A DNA stretch of 11,402 bases from Pseudomonadota bacterium (GCA_018816605.1 JAHIVS010000386.1:1-11402); one strand, 5' to 3'. Numbered from the stretch's first letter, positions 1 to 6,756 are shown. The notes: generated by a model not told the origin, from the letters alone. Translations and numbers: made by a program.

Positions 1-1269
1 AAATCCATGCTGGTGGTGGGAGGCGGTGTGGCCGGGATGGAAGCCGCTTTGGCCTCAGCCGCCCAGGGGGTGGCCGTCCATCTGGTGGAAAAATCAGATG
101 TTCTGGGCGGTATTGCCCGGCAGCTGAATGCCACCTGGAAGGGAGAACCCATCCAGGATTATCTGGAAAACCTGATCATCCAGACCAAGGCCAACAGCGC
201 CATCACCCTGTACACGGAAGCCCATATAGCCCATACCACAGGCTCCATGGGCAATTTTACCACCACCATTGCTGTCAACGGCAAAGAGGTTCCCCCAAAG
301 GAGATTAAAATTGAACACGGGGCTGCCATCATTGCCACGGGCGGCATGGAATATAAACCAAAAGAATACCTGTACGGGGATCATCCCGATGTGCTCACCC
401 ATCTGGATATGGATAAAGCCTTACGGGAAAAGGATGTGAGCGTCACCACGGCCAGGGCCATTGTGTTTGTCCAGTGCGTGGGGTCCCGGAATGCGGAAAA
501 TCCCTATTGCTCCAAGGTCTGCTGTACCCATAGTCTCAAATCCGCCATTGCCCTCAAGGAAATGGACCCGCGCAAACGGGTCTATGTGGTGTACCGGGAT
601 ATACGGTCCTACGGGTTCAGGGAAGATATGTATAAAAAGGCCCGGGAGCTGGGGGTTCTGTTTATCCGGTATGACCTGGAAAAAATGCCGGTCTTGAGAA
701 AAGACGGGGAAGGCCGCCTGGAATTTACGGTCATGGACCATGTGCTTCAGATGCCGATGAAAATCAATCCGGACCTGGTGGTGCTGGCGTCCGGGGTGAC
801 CCCCGGCGACAACAAGGCCTTGTTCGAGAAATTCAAGGTGCCGACCAACACCGAAGGGTTTCTCGTGGAGGCCCATGCCAAGCTGCGGCCCGTGGATTTT
901 GCTTCCGACGGCCTGTTTGTGGCAGGCCTTGCCCATTATCCCAAGCCCATTGAAGAGAGCATTGCCCAGGCAAGGGCTTCCGTGGCCCGTGCCATGCGGA
1001 TCCTGTCCCGGGAGTCTCTCATGGTGGGCGGTGTGGTGGCCGAGGTGACCCGTGAAAAATGTGCGGTCTGTCTGACCTGTGTCAGGACCTGCCCCTACCA
1101 CATTCCCTATATCCATGCCGACGGGTATGCCCAGATTTCACCTTCGGAATGTCATGGATGCGGGGCCTGTGTGGCCGAGTGTCCGGGAAAGGCCATCGGG
1201 CTGAACCATTTTACCGACCGGCAGATCATGGCCAAGACCGATGCCCTGTTTGAGGAGAAGGCATCATGA
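1..1269 (+). CDS. hdrA: HdrA-like FAD/iron-sulfur subunit (5' end outside window)
   Basis: This is the C-terminal 422 residues of a heterodisulfide reductase subunit A-type flavoprotein. The frame is open to the first base, and the first visible ATG (position 7) already sits inside the FAD-binding Rossmann strand (GGGVAG at residues 7-12), so the true start lies upstream. A cysteine cluster characteristic of HdrA follows: C159, C170, C174 and C175 in the pattern CVGSR...YCSKVCC. The C-terminus is a two-cluster ferredoxin domain with CxxCxxCxxxCP motifs at C354-C364 and C384-C394. In this family HdrA carries the bifurcating FAD and passes electrons between MvhD-type proteins, ferredoxin and partner subunits in the cytoplasm. 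The gene is followed 45 nt later by mvhD and then metV-metF, which suggests a reductase-linked role rather than CoM-CoB reduction. HdrB and HdrC are not visible; they could lie upstream. The family call is strong; the physiological partner is inferred. Confidence 0.9.
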   Translation, partial: KSMLVVGGGVAGMEAALASAAQGVAVHLVEKSDVLGGIARQLNATWKGEPIQDYLENLIIQTKANSAITLYTEAHIAHTTGSMGNFTTTIAVNGKEVPPKEIKIEHGAAIIATGGMEYKPKEYLYGDHPDVLTHLDMDKALREKDVSVTTARAIVFVQCVGSRNAENPYCSKVCCTHSLKSAIALKEMDPRKRVYVVYRDIRSYGFREDMYKKARELGVLFIRYDLEKMPVLRKDGEGRLEFTVMDHVLQMPMKINPDLVVLASGVTPGDNKALFEKFKVPTNTEGFLVEAHAKLRPVDFASDGLFVAGLAHYPKPIEESIAQARASVARAMRILSRESLMVGGVVAEVTREKCAVCLTCVRTCPYHIPYIHADGYAQISPSECHGCGACVAECPGKAIGLNHFTDRQIMAKTDALFEEKAS

Positions 1270-1314
1270 CCCAGATTTATTTTTGCACTATCATCAGGAT
1301 GAAGGGAGGTTTAC

Positions 1315-1740
1315 ATGACCCAAGAATTTGAACCCAGAATAGTCGCGTTTTGCTGCCAGTACTGAGCTTATGCAGCCGGGGACCTGGCAGGTTCCATGAG
1401 ACTTTCCTATTCTGCAGATGTAAAGATTATCCAGGTGCCGTGTACGGGGAGGGTGGATATCCTCCACCTGCTCAATGCCGTTGAGGACGGGGCGGACGGG
1501 GTGTATGTGGCCGGTTGTCTTGAAGGGGAATGCCATTATATCGAAGGCAACCTCAAGGCCCGGCGGAAGGTTATCCACGTGAAAAAAATTCTTGCGGAAC
1601 TGGGCATTGAGCCCGAGCGGGTGGAAATGTACAACCTTTCCTCTGCCCAGGGGGCACGGTTTGCCGAGATTGCCAATGAGATGGCAGAACGGATAAGGGC
1701 CCTTGGTCCCACACCGGTAAAAAATCATACAGCGGCATGA
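1315..1740 (+). CDS. mvhD: MvhD-type iron-sulfur protein, predicted selenoprotein (Sec17)
   Basis: The product is a 141-residue small [2Fe-2S] protein of the MvhD family (hydrogenase delta subunit), which hands electrons to HdrA. It starts at ATG 1315 behind the Shine-Dalgarno GGGAGG (about 1304-1309). Codon 17 (1363-1365) is TGA; read as selenocysteine it gives IVAFCCQYUAYAAGDLAG, aligning with the family motif FCCNWCSYxGADxAG, so Sec replaces the second-motif cysteine. The downstream part is fully family-like: C43 in VPCTGR, C68 and C73 in GCLEGECHY, and the IEPERVEMYNLSSAQG segment. The true stop is TGA 1738-1740. A start at ATG 1396 would give 114 residues but remove the first cysteine motif, and it has no good ribosome site. 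A SECIS-like hairpin lies at 1379-1395. Selenocysteine forms of Hdr/hydrogenase-linked proteins are known; the exact biochemical effect here is inference. A nonsense mutation is the alternative but fits poorly. Confidence 0.9.
1363..1395 (+). promoter_or_regulatory. Sec codon UGA and bacterial SECIS-like hairpin in mvhD
   Basis: The UGA at 1363-1365 is followed by a stem-loop at 1379-1395. The arms GGGACCU and AGGUUCC pair over 7 bp (one G-U) around a GGC loop, or over 6 bp around a UGGCA pentaloop. The two apical guanines (1386-1387) lie about 20 nt after the UGA. That is the arrangement of bacterial SECIS elements recognised by SelB, which need a short stem, one or two G in the loop and this spacing. 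The element is inside the coding sequence, as expected in bacteria. It was folded by eye only. Confidence 0.75.
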
Positions 1741-1760
1741 AGTCTGTAACAATAACCACT

Positions 1761-1789
1761 CTTGTGCCGGGCCCCCGGCCCGGCACAAG
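1761..1789 (+). repeat. Perfect 13-bp inverted repeat between mvhD and metV
   Basis: Arms CTTGTGCCGGGCC and GGCCCGGCACAAG are perfect complements around a CCC loop, giving a very GC-rich hairpin in the 70-nt gap between mvhD and metV. No T-run follows, so it is not a canonical intrinsic terminator. It could act as an mRNA stability or processing element that sets mvhD against metVF levels, or it could be a small REP-like palindrome. It ends 11 nt before the metV Shine-Dalgarno (GAGGTG, 1801-1806) and leaves that site unpaired. Confidence 0.75.
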
Positions 1790-1810
1790 ACCAAATATCA
1801 GAGGTGACAA

Positions 1811-2488
1811 ATGATAGTTGCGGATCGAAAATCTCTTGAAGAGATATTGGGGATGGTGGCGGACAACCATAAAATTCTCATCCTTGGATGTAAGGGGTGC
1901 GTTACTGTGTGCAATGTCGGGGGACTCAAGGAGGTGGAAATTCTGACCTCCTCTCTTAAAATTGCCCGGAAAAAGGCCGGCAGCCCCATTGATATTGATA
2001 TCCAGGTATTGGAAAGACAATGCGATACCGAATATGTGGCTGAGCTGGGCGAGGCGGTGAATGATTATGACAGCGTGGTTTCCATGGCCTGCGGTGTCGG
2101 GCCCCAGTTTTTGTCTGAAATGTACAAGACCCAGACCTTTTATCCGGCCGTGAACACCACCTTTTTCGGCGGGGCCACCCAGCACGGGGTCTGGGAAGAG
2201 CGGTGTGCCGGCTGCGGCACCTGCGGTATCCATATGTTCGGCGGGCTGTGCCCCATTGCAAGGTGCGCCAAAAGTCTGCTCCACGGACCCTGCGGGGGAT
2301 CTTCCAAGGGGGTGTGCGAGGTGAATGCAGAGACCGAGTGCATCTGGGATGCCATCGTGAAAAAGAAAATGGAAGCAGGGCAATTGGCGGATCTCATGGG
2401 CGTACGGGGGTTCAAGGACTGGACAACCGCCAGGGACGGCGGTCCCCGGCGCAGCATCCGGGAAGAACTGGTCCAGGGAAATATCTAG
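1811..2488 (+). CDS. metV: MetV: methylenetetrahydrofolate reductase C-terminal/zinc-type partner protein
   Basis: The 225-residue protein matches the MetV (MTHFR C-terminal domain) family, the obligate partner of MetF in acetogens and other Wood-Ljungdahl organisms. The N-terminal half has the LGCKGCVTVCNVGG motif (C27, C30, C34), typical of the family. The second half is cysteine-rich: C132, C135, C138 (CAGCGTC), then C147, C152, C161, C169 and C177 in the stretch LCPIARC...GPCGG...GVCEV. These probably bind metal or iron-sulfur clusters. MetV is known to be needed for MetF activity and for its contact with the electron-delivering module. The start at ATG 1811 has GAGGTG 4 nt upstream. It sits 29 nt before metF and 70 nt after mvhD, so co-transcription is likely. 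Confidence in the family is high; the metal content is inferred from the cysteines. Confidence 0.9.
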   Translation: MIVADRKSLEEILGMVADNHKILILGCKGCVTVCNVGGLKEVEILTSSLKIARKKAGSPIDIDIQVLERQCDTEYVAELGEAVNDYDSVVSMACGVGPQFLSEMYKTQTFYPAVNTTFFGGATQHGVWEERCAGCGTCGIHMFGGLCPIARCAKSLLHGPCGGSSKGVCEVNAETECIWDAIVKKKMEAGQLADLMGVRGFKDWTTARDGGPRRSIREELVQGNI

Positions 2489-2517
2489 GCTAAAATCCAT
2501 ATACGGGAGATCTTAAC

Positions 2518-3450
2518 ATGAGTGAACTCAAATCAGGCAGCAATCTTGAGAAGGTTCTGAAGGCCGGCCATTTTGCATTTACAGGGGAGTGCGGTCCCCC
2601 AAAGGGCGCCAATGTAAAACATCTCAAGGAAAAATTTAAATATCTGAAGGGCAATGTGGATTGCGTGAACCTGACCGACAACCAGACCGCTGTGGTGAGG
2701 ATGTCTTCCCTGGCAGCCTCGGCCCTCATGGTGACCGAAGGGCTGGAACCCAATTTCCAGATGGTCTGCAGGGACAGAAACCGCCTGGCCATGATGAGTG
2801 ATATTCTGGGTGCCCATGCCCTGGGCGTTCGGAACATGCTTTGTCTTTCCGGCGATCACCAGTCCTTCGGCAACCATCCCCAGGCCAAAAATGTCCATGA
2901 CATTGACAGCATGCAGCTCATCGCCCTGGTTAAAAAGATGCGGGACGAGGGCAAGTTCATGAATGGCGACGACATTGACGTTCCGCCGGAGCTGTTTGTG
3001 GGAGCCGCCTGCAATCCCTTTGCAGACCCCTACGAATATCGGGTGTACAGACTGGCCAATAAGATAACGGCCGGGGCTGATTTTATCCAGACCCAATGCA
3101 TCTTCAACATGGAAAAGTTTCGGGATTTCATGAAAAAAGTTGTGGACATGGGCCTCCATGAACGCTGCTATATCCTGGCCGGTGTGACCCCCATGAAAAA
3201 TGCCGGCATGGCCAATTTCATGAAAAAATTTGTACCGGGCATGGACATCCCCGATGCATTGATAGCGCGCCTCAAGGGGGTGGAGAAAAAGGACCAGGCC
3301 GAAGAAGGGATTCGATTTGCCCTGGAACAGGTGGCGGAGTTCAAGGAAATGGAAGGGGTGGCAGGCGTCCACATGATGGCCATTGAATGGGAGCACATGG
3401 TGCCTGAAATTGCCGAACGGGCCGGGGTGCTGCCGCGACCTGTGGTATAG
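2518..3450 (+). CDS. metF: Methylenetetrahydrofolate reductase MetF
   Basis: This 310-residue TIM-barrel flavoprotein interconverts 5,10-methylene-H4F and 5-methyl-H4F. The family residues are easy to see: the N-terminal TGECGPPKG segment with its active-site glutamate, VNLTDNQ, LCLSGDH, VGAACNPF, the GADFIQTQ strand-loop, and ILAGVTPMKNAGMA near residue 225. The length is normal for the short bacterial type, which lacks a C-terminal NAD(P)H/regulatory domain. A GGGAGA Shine-Dalgarno lies upstream of ATG 2518. Because metV, mvhD and hdrA are in the same apparent operon, electrons probably flow through HdrA/MvhD rather than directly from NAD(P)H. In a sulfate reducer the step may run oxidatively (acetyl-CoA breakdown) or reductively (CO2 fixation); the sequence does not decide which. 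Confidence 0.95.
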   Translation: MSELKSGSNLEKVLKAGHFAFTGECGPPKGANVKHLKEKFKYLKGNVDCVNLTDNQTAVVRMSSLAASALMVTEGLEPNFQMVCRDRNRLAMMSDILGAHALGVRNMLCLSGDHQSFGNHPQAKNVHDIDSMQLIALVKKMRDEGKFMNGDDIDVPPELFVGAACNPFADPYEYRVYRLANKITAGADFIQTQCIFNMEKFRDFMKKVVDMGLHERCYILAGVTPMKNAGMANFMKKFVPGMDIPDALIARLKGVEKKDQAEEGIRFALEQVAEFKEMEGVAGVHMMAIEWEHMVPEIAERAGVLPRPVV

Positions 3451-3510
3451 GAGAGGTCAGCGGCAGAAGAGATTTTTCCAGCTTTAAATATAGAACAAGG
3501 TAATAGCCGG

Positions 3511-3545
3511 GGGGCTGTCCGGAACATCCGGTTCGGGACAGCCCC
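3511..3545 (+). terminator. Hairpin downstream of metF (terminator-like, no U-run)
   Basis: Ten-bp arms GGGGCTGTCC (3511-3520) and GGACAGCCCC (3536-3545) enclose a G/G mismatch, a further 4-bp GAAC/GTTC stem and an ATCCG loop. It starts 60 nt past the metF stop, where the hdrA-mvhD-metV-metF unit should end. No T-run follows, so it may be a Rho-dependent end, an RNA 3' stabiliser, or a REP-like palindrome. The rest of the 185-nt gap shows no gene. Confidence 0.5.
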
Positions 3546-3570
3546 TGGGCCGTATCGATGATGAAAGCAC

Positions 3571-3599
3571 TTGACACCTTTCCCGTGTTTGATTATTCA
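3571..3599 (+). promoter_or_regulatory. Possible sigma-70-type promoter before the kinase gene
   Basis: TTGACA at 3571-3576 matches the -35 consensus exactly. With a 17-nt spacer the -10 position is TATTCA (3594-3599), which matches only three of six bases. It lies in the expected place, 37 nt before the kinase ATG. A perfect -35 with a weak -10 would suit low constitutive expression, but chance is possible. Confidence 0.35.
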
Positions 3600-3635
3600 A
3601 CCCCTAGGTCTCAAACTTTCTTATAGCCGGGGGCA

Positions 3636-5138
3636 ATGGTGTCAGACACCCATCACAATTTAATCTTTATCCGGACACTTCCCTTGCGCATCATCATCCC
3701 CGTGGCCCTGACCCTGGCCCTGTTTATCATGACCATTTTTCTTCTGATCATTCCCCTGGTGGAAGAAAAAATGATGGACGGAAAAAGGGAGACCCTCCTG
3801 CATCTGACGGAAACAGCCTGGAGCACCCTGGACCTTTACCATGAACAGGCCCGCAAGGGGCTTATCACAGAGGCAAAGGCCCAAAAATTGGCCCTTGACC
3901 ACCTGGCCCAGCTGCGCTACGGGCCTGCGCTGAAAGATTATTTCTGGATCAACGACATGGCGCCGGTCATGCTCATGCACCCCTATCGGCCGGACCTGGT
4001 CGGGCAGAATATCGCCAGGTTTGAAGACCCTGCCGGCAAGCATTTGTTCGTGGAGGTGGTGAGCATGGTAAAGGAAAACAAGGCCGGGTTTGTGGATTAT
4101 CTGTGGCAGTGGCAGGAAGATTCGGCAAAAATTGTTCCCAAGATTTCCCATGTAAAAGGGTTTGAACCCTGGGGATGGATCATCGGTACCGGGATTTATG
4201 TGGAAGATGTACGGGCCGAGATTTTGATCATTACCCGCCAGCTTACCTGGGCCTGCCTGGGCATCATGGGAATTGTATTTTTATTGTCCGCCTATATTGT
4301 CTGGACAGCGGCCGGGGCACAGAAGGAAAGGCTCAAGGCCCTGGCCCAGTCAACCTTGAGGGAAAAACAGCTGATCCAGGCGGACAAGATGAGTTCCCTT
4401 GGCATCCTTGTGGCCGGGGTGGCCCATGAAATCAACAATCCGGCCACCTCCCTCATGCTCAATGCCCCTAATCTGAAAAAAGCATGGGAGGCCTTTCTCC
4501 CGGTCCTGGATACCCATTTTGCCCGGGATCCTTCGGCCCGGGTCTGCAATATGGCCTATGCCGACCTGCGAACCCGCATCGACCTGATGCTGTCTGCCAT
4601 CCAGGACGGTGCCGCCAGGATCAAACGCATCATTTCGGAACTTAAGGATTTTTCCCGGCCCACCGGGGCTGATATGGATGAGCAGATCGACGTGAATGAG
4701 GTGGTGAAAAAATCCATGGACCTGACTGCTGTGGTTCTTAAAAAAGCAACCGCCCTTTTGTCCGTGTCCTATGGAGAAAATCTGCCCCGGGTTCAGGGAA
4801 ACTTCGGCAAACTCCAGCAGGTAATGGTTAATCTTCTTGTGAATGCAGGCCAGGCCCTGGATCACCCGGAACAATCCATTCATGTGCAGACCCATCTGAG
4901 TGACGGGAAAGACGCCCTGGTCATTGAAGTGACCGACACAGGTCCCGGGGTCAGTCCCCAAAATTTAAAAAAGATGAAAGACCCGTTTTTCACCACCAGA
5001 AGGGATGAGGGCGGCACCGGTCTGGGGTTGTCCATTTCAGAGAAAATCATCAGTGATCACAGGGGGATATTGACGTTTTCCTCTCTGCCGGGCCAGGGGC
5101 TGACGGCCAGGATCTTCTTGCCCTGCTGTTCCAAATAA
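3636..5138 (+). CDS. Membrane sensor histidine kinase with extracytoplasmic Cache domain
   Basis: The 500-residue protein has a first membrane helix at about residues 17-41, an extracytoplasmic domain at about 45-195 and a second helix near 203-225. A short linker follows, then an NtrB-like kinase core. The sensor domain carries YFWINDMAPVMLMHP (102-115) and the WGWIIGTGIYVEDV end (179-192), typical of the single-Cache (sCache_2) family, which often binds small organic ligands. The phosphoacceptor is H264 in GVAHEINNP. The ATPase domain shows the N-box with N399/N403, G1 box DTGPG (434-438) and GGTGLGLS (459-466). The gene lies 16 nt before an NtrC-type regulator gene, so the two form a cognate pair. 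The ligand is unknown; the downstream transporter and acetyl-CoA synthetase point to a short carboxylate. The start has only a weak G-rich ribosome site, and a small palindrome overlaps it. Confidence 0.9.
   Translation: MVSDTHHNLIFIRTLPLRIIIPVALTLALFIMTIFLLIIPLVEEKMMDGKRETLLHLTETAWSTLDLYHEQARKGLITEAKAQKLALDHLAQLRYGPALKDYFWINDMAPVMLMHPYRPDLVGQNIARFEDPAGKHLFVEVVSMVKENKAGFVDYLWQWQEDSAKIVPKISHVKGFEPWGWIIGTGIYVEDVRAEILIITRQLTWACLGIMGIVFLLSAYIVWTAAGAQKERLKALAQSTLREKQLIQADKMSSLGILVAGVAHEINNPATSLMLNAPNLKKAWEAFLPVLDTHFARDPSARVCNMAYADLRTRIDLMLSAIQDGAARIKRIISELKDFSRPTGADMDEQIDVNEVVKKSMDLTAVVLKKATALLSVSYGENLPRVQGNFGKLQQVMVNLLVNAGQALDHPEQSIHVQTHLSDGKDALVIEVTDTGPGVSPQNLKKMKDPFFTTRRDEGGTGLGLSISEKIISDHRGILTFSSLPGQGLTARIFLPCCSK
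3638..3650 (+). repeat. 13-bp palindrome GGTGTCAGACACC over the kinase start codon
   Basis: GGTGTC-A-GACACC is a perfect palindrome that begins with the G of the ATG start codon. Similar TGTCAGACA palindromes occur as ends of REP-type elements in proteobacteria (from memory). As RNA it could form only a 5-bp hairpin with a CAG loop. It may be chance, an operator, or the edge of an old REP insertion that supplied the start. Confidence 0.5.
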
Positions 5139-5154
5139 TATATAAATAGTTGCC

Positions 5155-6555
5155 ATGAAAAATATGAAGAAAGAACAAGAGACCCACCAAAGACCCATCC
5201 TGATTGTGGATGATGAGCCCGAGATCCTTGTGGCGGTTGATACCTGTCTCAGGATGGCAGGGCTTGACAACATCATCACCATCAATGATTCCCGGGATGT
5301 GATCCGGTCCATGGAGCGAAAGATCCCAAGGCTTATTCTCCTGGATCTGAACATGCCCCATATCAACGGCGGCCGTCTGCTTAAAATCATACGCAAAACC
5401 TGGCCCAGGATTCCCGTGATTGTCCTCACCGGTGCCATTGATGTGGATACGGCGGTTCAGTGTATGAAAATAGGGGCCATGGATTATGTGGTCAAGCCTG
5501 TGGAGGAGGAGCGCCTGCTGGCTGCCGTCAACCAGGCCCTTGAGTATGAAAATCTTGCAGTGGGCGACAAAAAAGGGCTTCCCAAGGACTTGTTCGCCCA
5601 GATAAAGAACCCCGATGCCTTCAGGCACATCATTACCCAGGACAAGAAGATGCATTCCATCTTCCACTATGTGGAGGCAATTGCGCCATCGTCCCAGCCC
5701 GTGCTCATTGTCGGGGAAACCGGTGTGGGTAAGGAACTGATCGGCCAGTCCATCCATACCTTAAGCCTGCGCAAGGGAAAACTGGTGGTGGTCAATGTGG
5801 CGGGCCTGGATGACAATGTGTTTTCAGATACCCTTTTCGGCCATGTGCCCGGTGCTTTTACCGGTGCGGACAAGCCAAGGCCGGGGCTCATTGAGCTGGC
5901 AGCCGCAGGCACCTTGTTTTTAGATGAGATAGGGGACCTATCCCTAAATTCCCAGGTCAAGCTTTTGCGGCTGCTCCAGGAAGGTGAATACCTGCCCCTG
6001 GGATCTGACCGTACCCGGAAATCAGATGTCCGGATACTGGCCTCCACCAACCTGGATCTGTGGGCCCTTGAAAAAAAAGGGGTTTTCCGGAAGGATTTGA
6101 TTTACCGGCTGTCCACCCATACCCTGACCCTGCCGCCCCTGCGGGAGCGCCTTCTGGACCTTCCCCTGCTGTTGGACCGGTTTGCCTGCCAGGCCGCCAT
6201 TGAGCTGGACAAGCCCATACCGGATATCCCCAAAACCCTGATTGAACAGATGGAAACCTATCCGTTTAAAGGCAATATCAGGGAACTCAAGTCCATGGTC
6301 CATGATGCCGTCTCCCGTTACAAAAAAGGGTCCATTACCCCGGACCTGTTCAAGGGACTGACCCCGGGCAGTCTTTCGGATTCAGGCAATGGGGCACGGC
6401 CACCGCTTCCCACACTCAAGGAAGCCTCCATGGAATTGATTGAAAAAGCCCTGAAGCAGACCCAGGGCAACCAATCTGCGGCAGCCAGAATCCTTGGGAT
6501 CTCCCAGCAGGCCTTGAGCAAGCGAATTCAGAAGTTGAAATCCCAGGAGGATTAA
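5155..6555 (+). CDS. Sigma-54-dependent NtrC-family response regulator
   Basis: The 466-residue regulator has three domains. The receiver (about 13-125) has the acidic pocket D19/D20, phosphoacceptor D64 in LILLDLNMP, T92 and K114. The AAA+ sigma-54 interaction domain (about 155-390) has Walker A GETGVGK (187-193), an intact GAFTGA loop (233-238) and Walker B LFLDEIGD (D257/E258). A C-terminal Fis-type helix-turn-helix (about 424-463) contains QSAAARILGISQQALSKRI. With GAFTGA present it should activate RNA polymerase-sigma-54 after phosphorylation by the adjacent kinase. A sigma-54 promoter with repeated dyads follows in the next gap, making the transporter-acs unit the likely target. No clear Shine-Dalgarno precedes ATG 5155, so translation may be coupled to the kinase gene 16 nt upstream; ATG 5164 is an alternative start. 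Confidence 0.95.
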   Translation: MKNMKKEQETHQRPILIVDDEPEILVAVDTCLRMAGLDNIITINDSRDVIRSMERKIPRLILLDLNMPHINGGRLLKIIRKTWPRIPVIVLTGAIDVDTAVQCMKIGAMDYVVKPVEEERLLAAVNQALEYENLAVGDKKGLPKDLFAQIKNPDAFRHIITQDKKMHSIFHYVEAIAPSSQPVLIVGETGVGKELIGQSIHTLSLRKGKLVVVNVAGLDDNVFSDTLFGHVPGAFTGADKPRPGLIELAAAGTLFLDEIGDLSLNSQVKLLRLLQEGEYLPLGSDRTRKSDVRILASTNLDLWALEKKGVFRKDLIYRLSTHTLTLPPLRERLLDLPLLLDRFACQAAIELDKPIPDIPKTLIEQMETYPFKGNIRELKSMVHDAVSRYKKGSITPDLFKGLTPGSLSDSGNGARPPLPTLKEASMELIEKALKQTQGNQSAAARILGISQQALSKRIQKLKSQED

Positions 6556-6556
6556 A

Positions 6557-6596
6557 GTTCACAACAAAAATTGTAGTTACAATTTTTGTTGTGAAC
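6557..6596 (+). promoter_or_regulatory. 19-bp perfect inverted repeat containing two ACAAY-N4-RTTGT dyads
   Basis: Two 19-nt arms (6557-6575 and 6578-6596, outer ends GTTCAC and GTGAAC) are perfect complements around a 2-nt spacer, starting 1 nt after the regulator stop codon. Inside are two dyads, ACAACAAAAATTGT (6561-6574) and ACAATTTTTGTTGT (6579-6592), 18 bp apart centre to centre. The structure could serve as a transcript end for the regulator gene and/or as an upstream activator site for the sigma-54 promoter at 6741. The T-rich stretch lies within the stem, so a classical terminator is less convincing than a protein-binding site. Confidence 0.7.
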
Positions 6597-6647
6597 CTGA
6601 TTTTTATGCCCCCACCCCGGGCATCTGGCCGGCAAAGCGCTGTTTCT

Positions 6648-6661
6648 ACAACTTTGGTTGT
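6648..6661 (+). promoter_or_regulatory. Third ACAAC-N4-GTTGT dyad, candidate activator site
   Basis: ACAACTTTGGTTGT is a perfect dyad (with flanking T and A, TACAAC-N4-GTTGTA at 6647-6662). It has the same half-sites and the same 4-nt spacer as the two dyads in 6557-6596. Its centre is about 112 bp upstream of the start predicted for the sigma-54 promoter, the usual distance for NtrC-type enhancer sites. Binding by the regulator encoded at 5155-6555 is inferred. Confidence 0.6.
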
Positions 6662-6740
6662 AAATTTCAATAAATTTCCATTGGCTGAAAAATCTAAAAA
6701 TTTTCAATAAAAACAAATAGATATCTTATAAATATCTCTG

Positions 6741-6756
6741 CGGCACAATGATTGCT
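6741..6756 (+). promoter_or_regulatory. Sigma-54 promoter of the transporter-acs unit
   Basis: CGGCAC-AATGA-TTGCT matches the TGGCAC-N5-TTGCW consensus at every position but the first, with GG (6742-6743) and GC (6754-6755) separated by exactly 10 nt. Transcription would begin near 6767, giving a leader of about 135 nt before the transporter ATG. It lies directly downstream of an NtrC-class gene and its likely binding sites. The 6662-6735 stretch between sites and promoter is AT-rich and could bend or bind IHF, though no clean IHF site is seen. Confidence 0.8.

Noticed and set aside
1266..1331. A 21-codon ORF overlapping the hdrA stop (ATGA) with AGGAG upstream
   Set aside because: It ends inside mvhD, resembles no known leader peptide and is short enough to be chance; mvhD has its own Shine-Dalgarno at about 1304.
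1396..1740. A 114-residue MvhD-like ORF starting at ATG 1396
   Set aside because: It lacks the N-terminal CC-x-x-C/U motif and has no good ribosome site. The upstream frame with strong GGGAGG and family sequence across the TGA explains the gene better.
1571..2500. Long minus-strand ORFs opposite metV, metF (2533-3396) and acs (8350-9222)
   Set aside because: They are antisense shadows of clearly recognisable plus-strand genes, with low-complexity His/Gly/Pro-rich translations and no family motifs.
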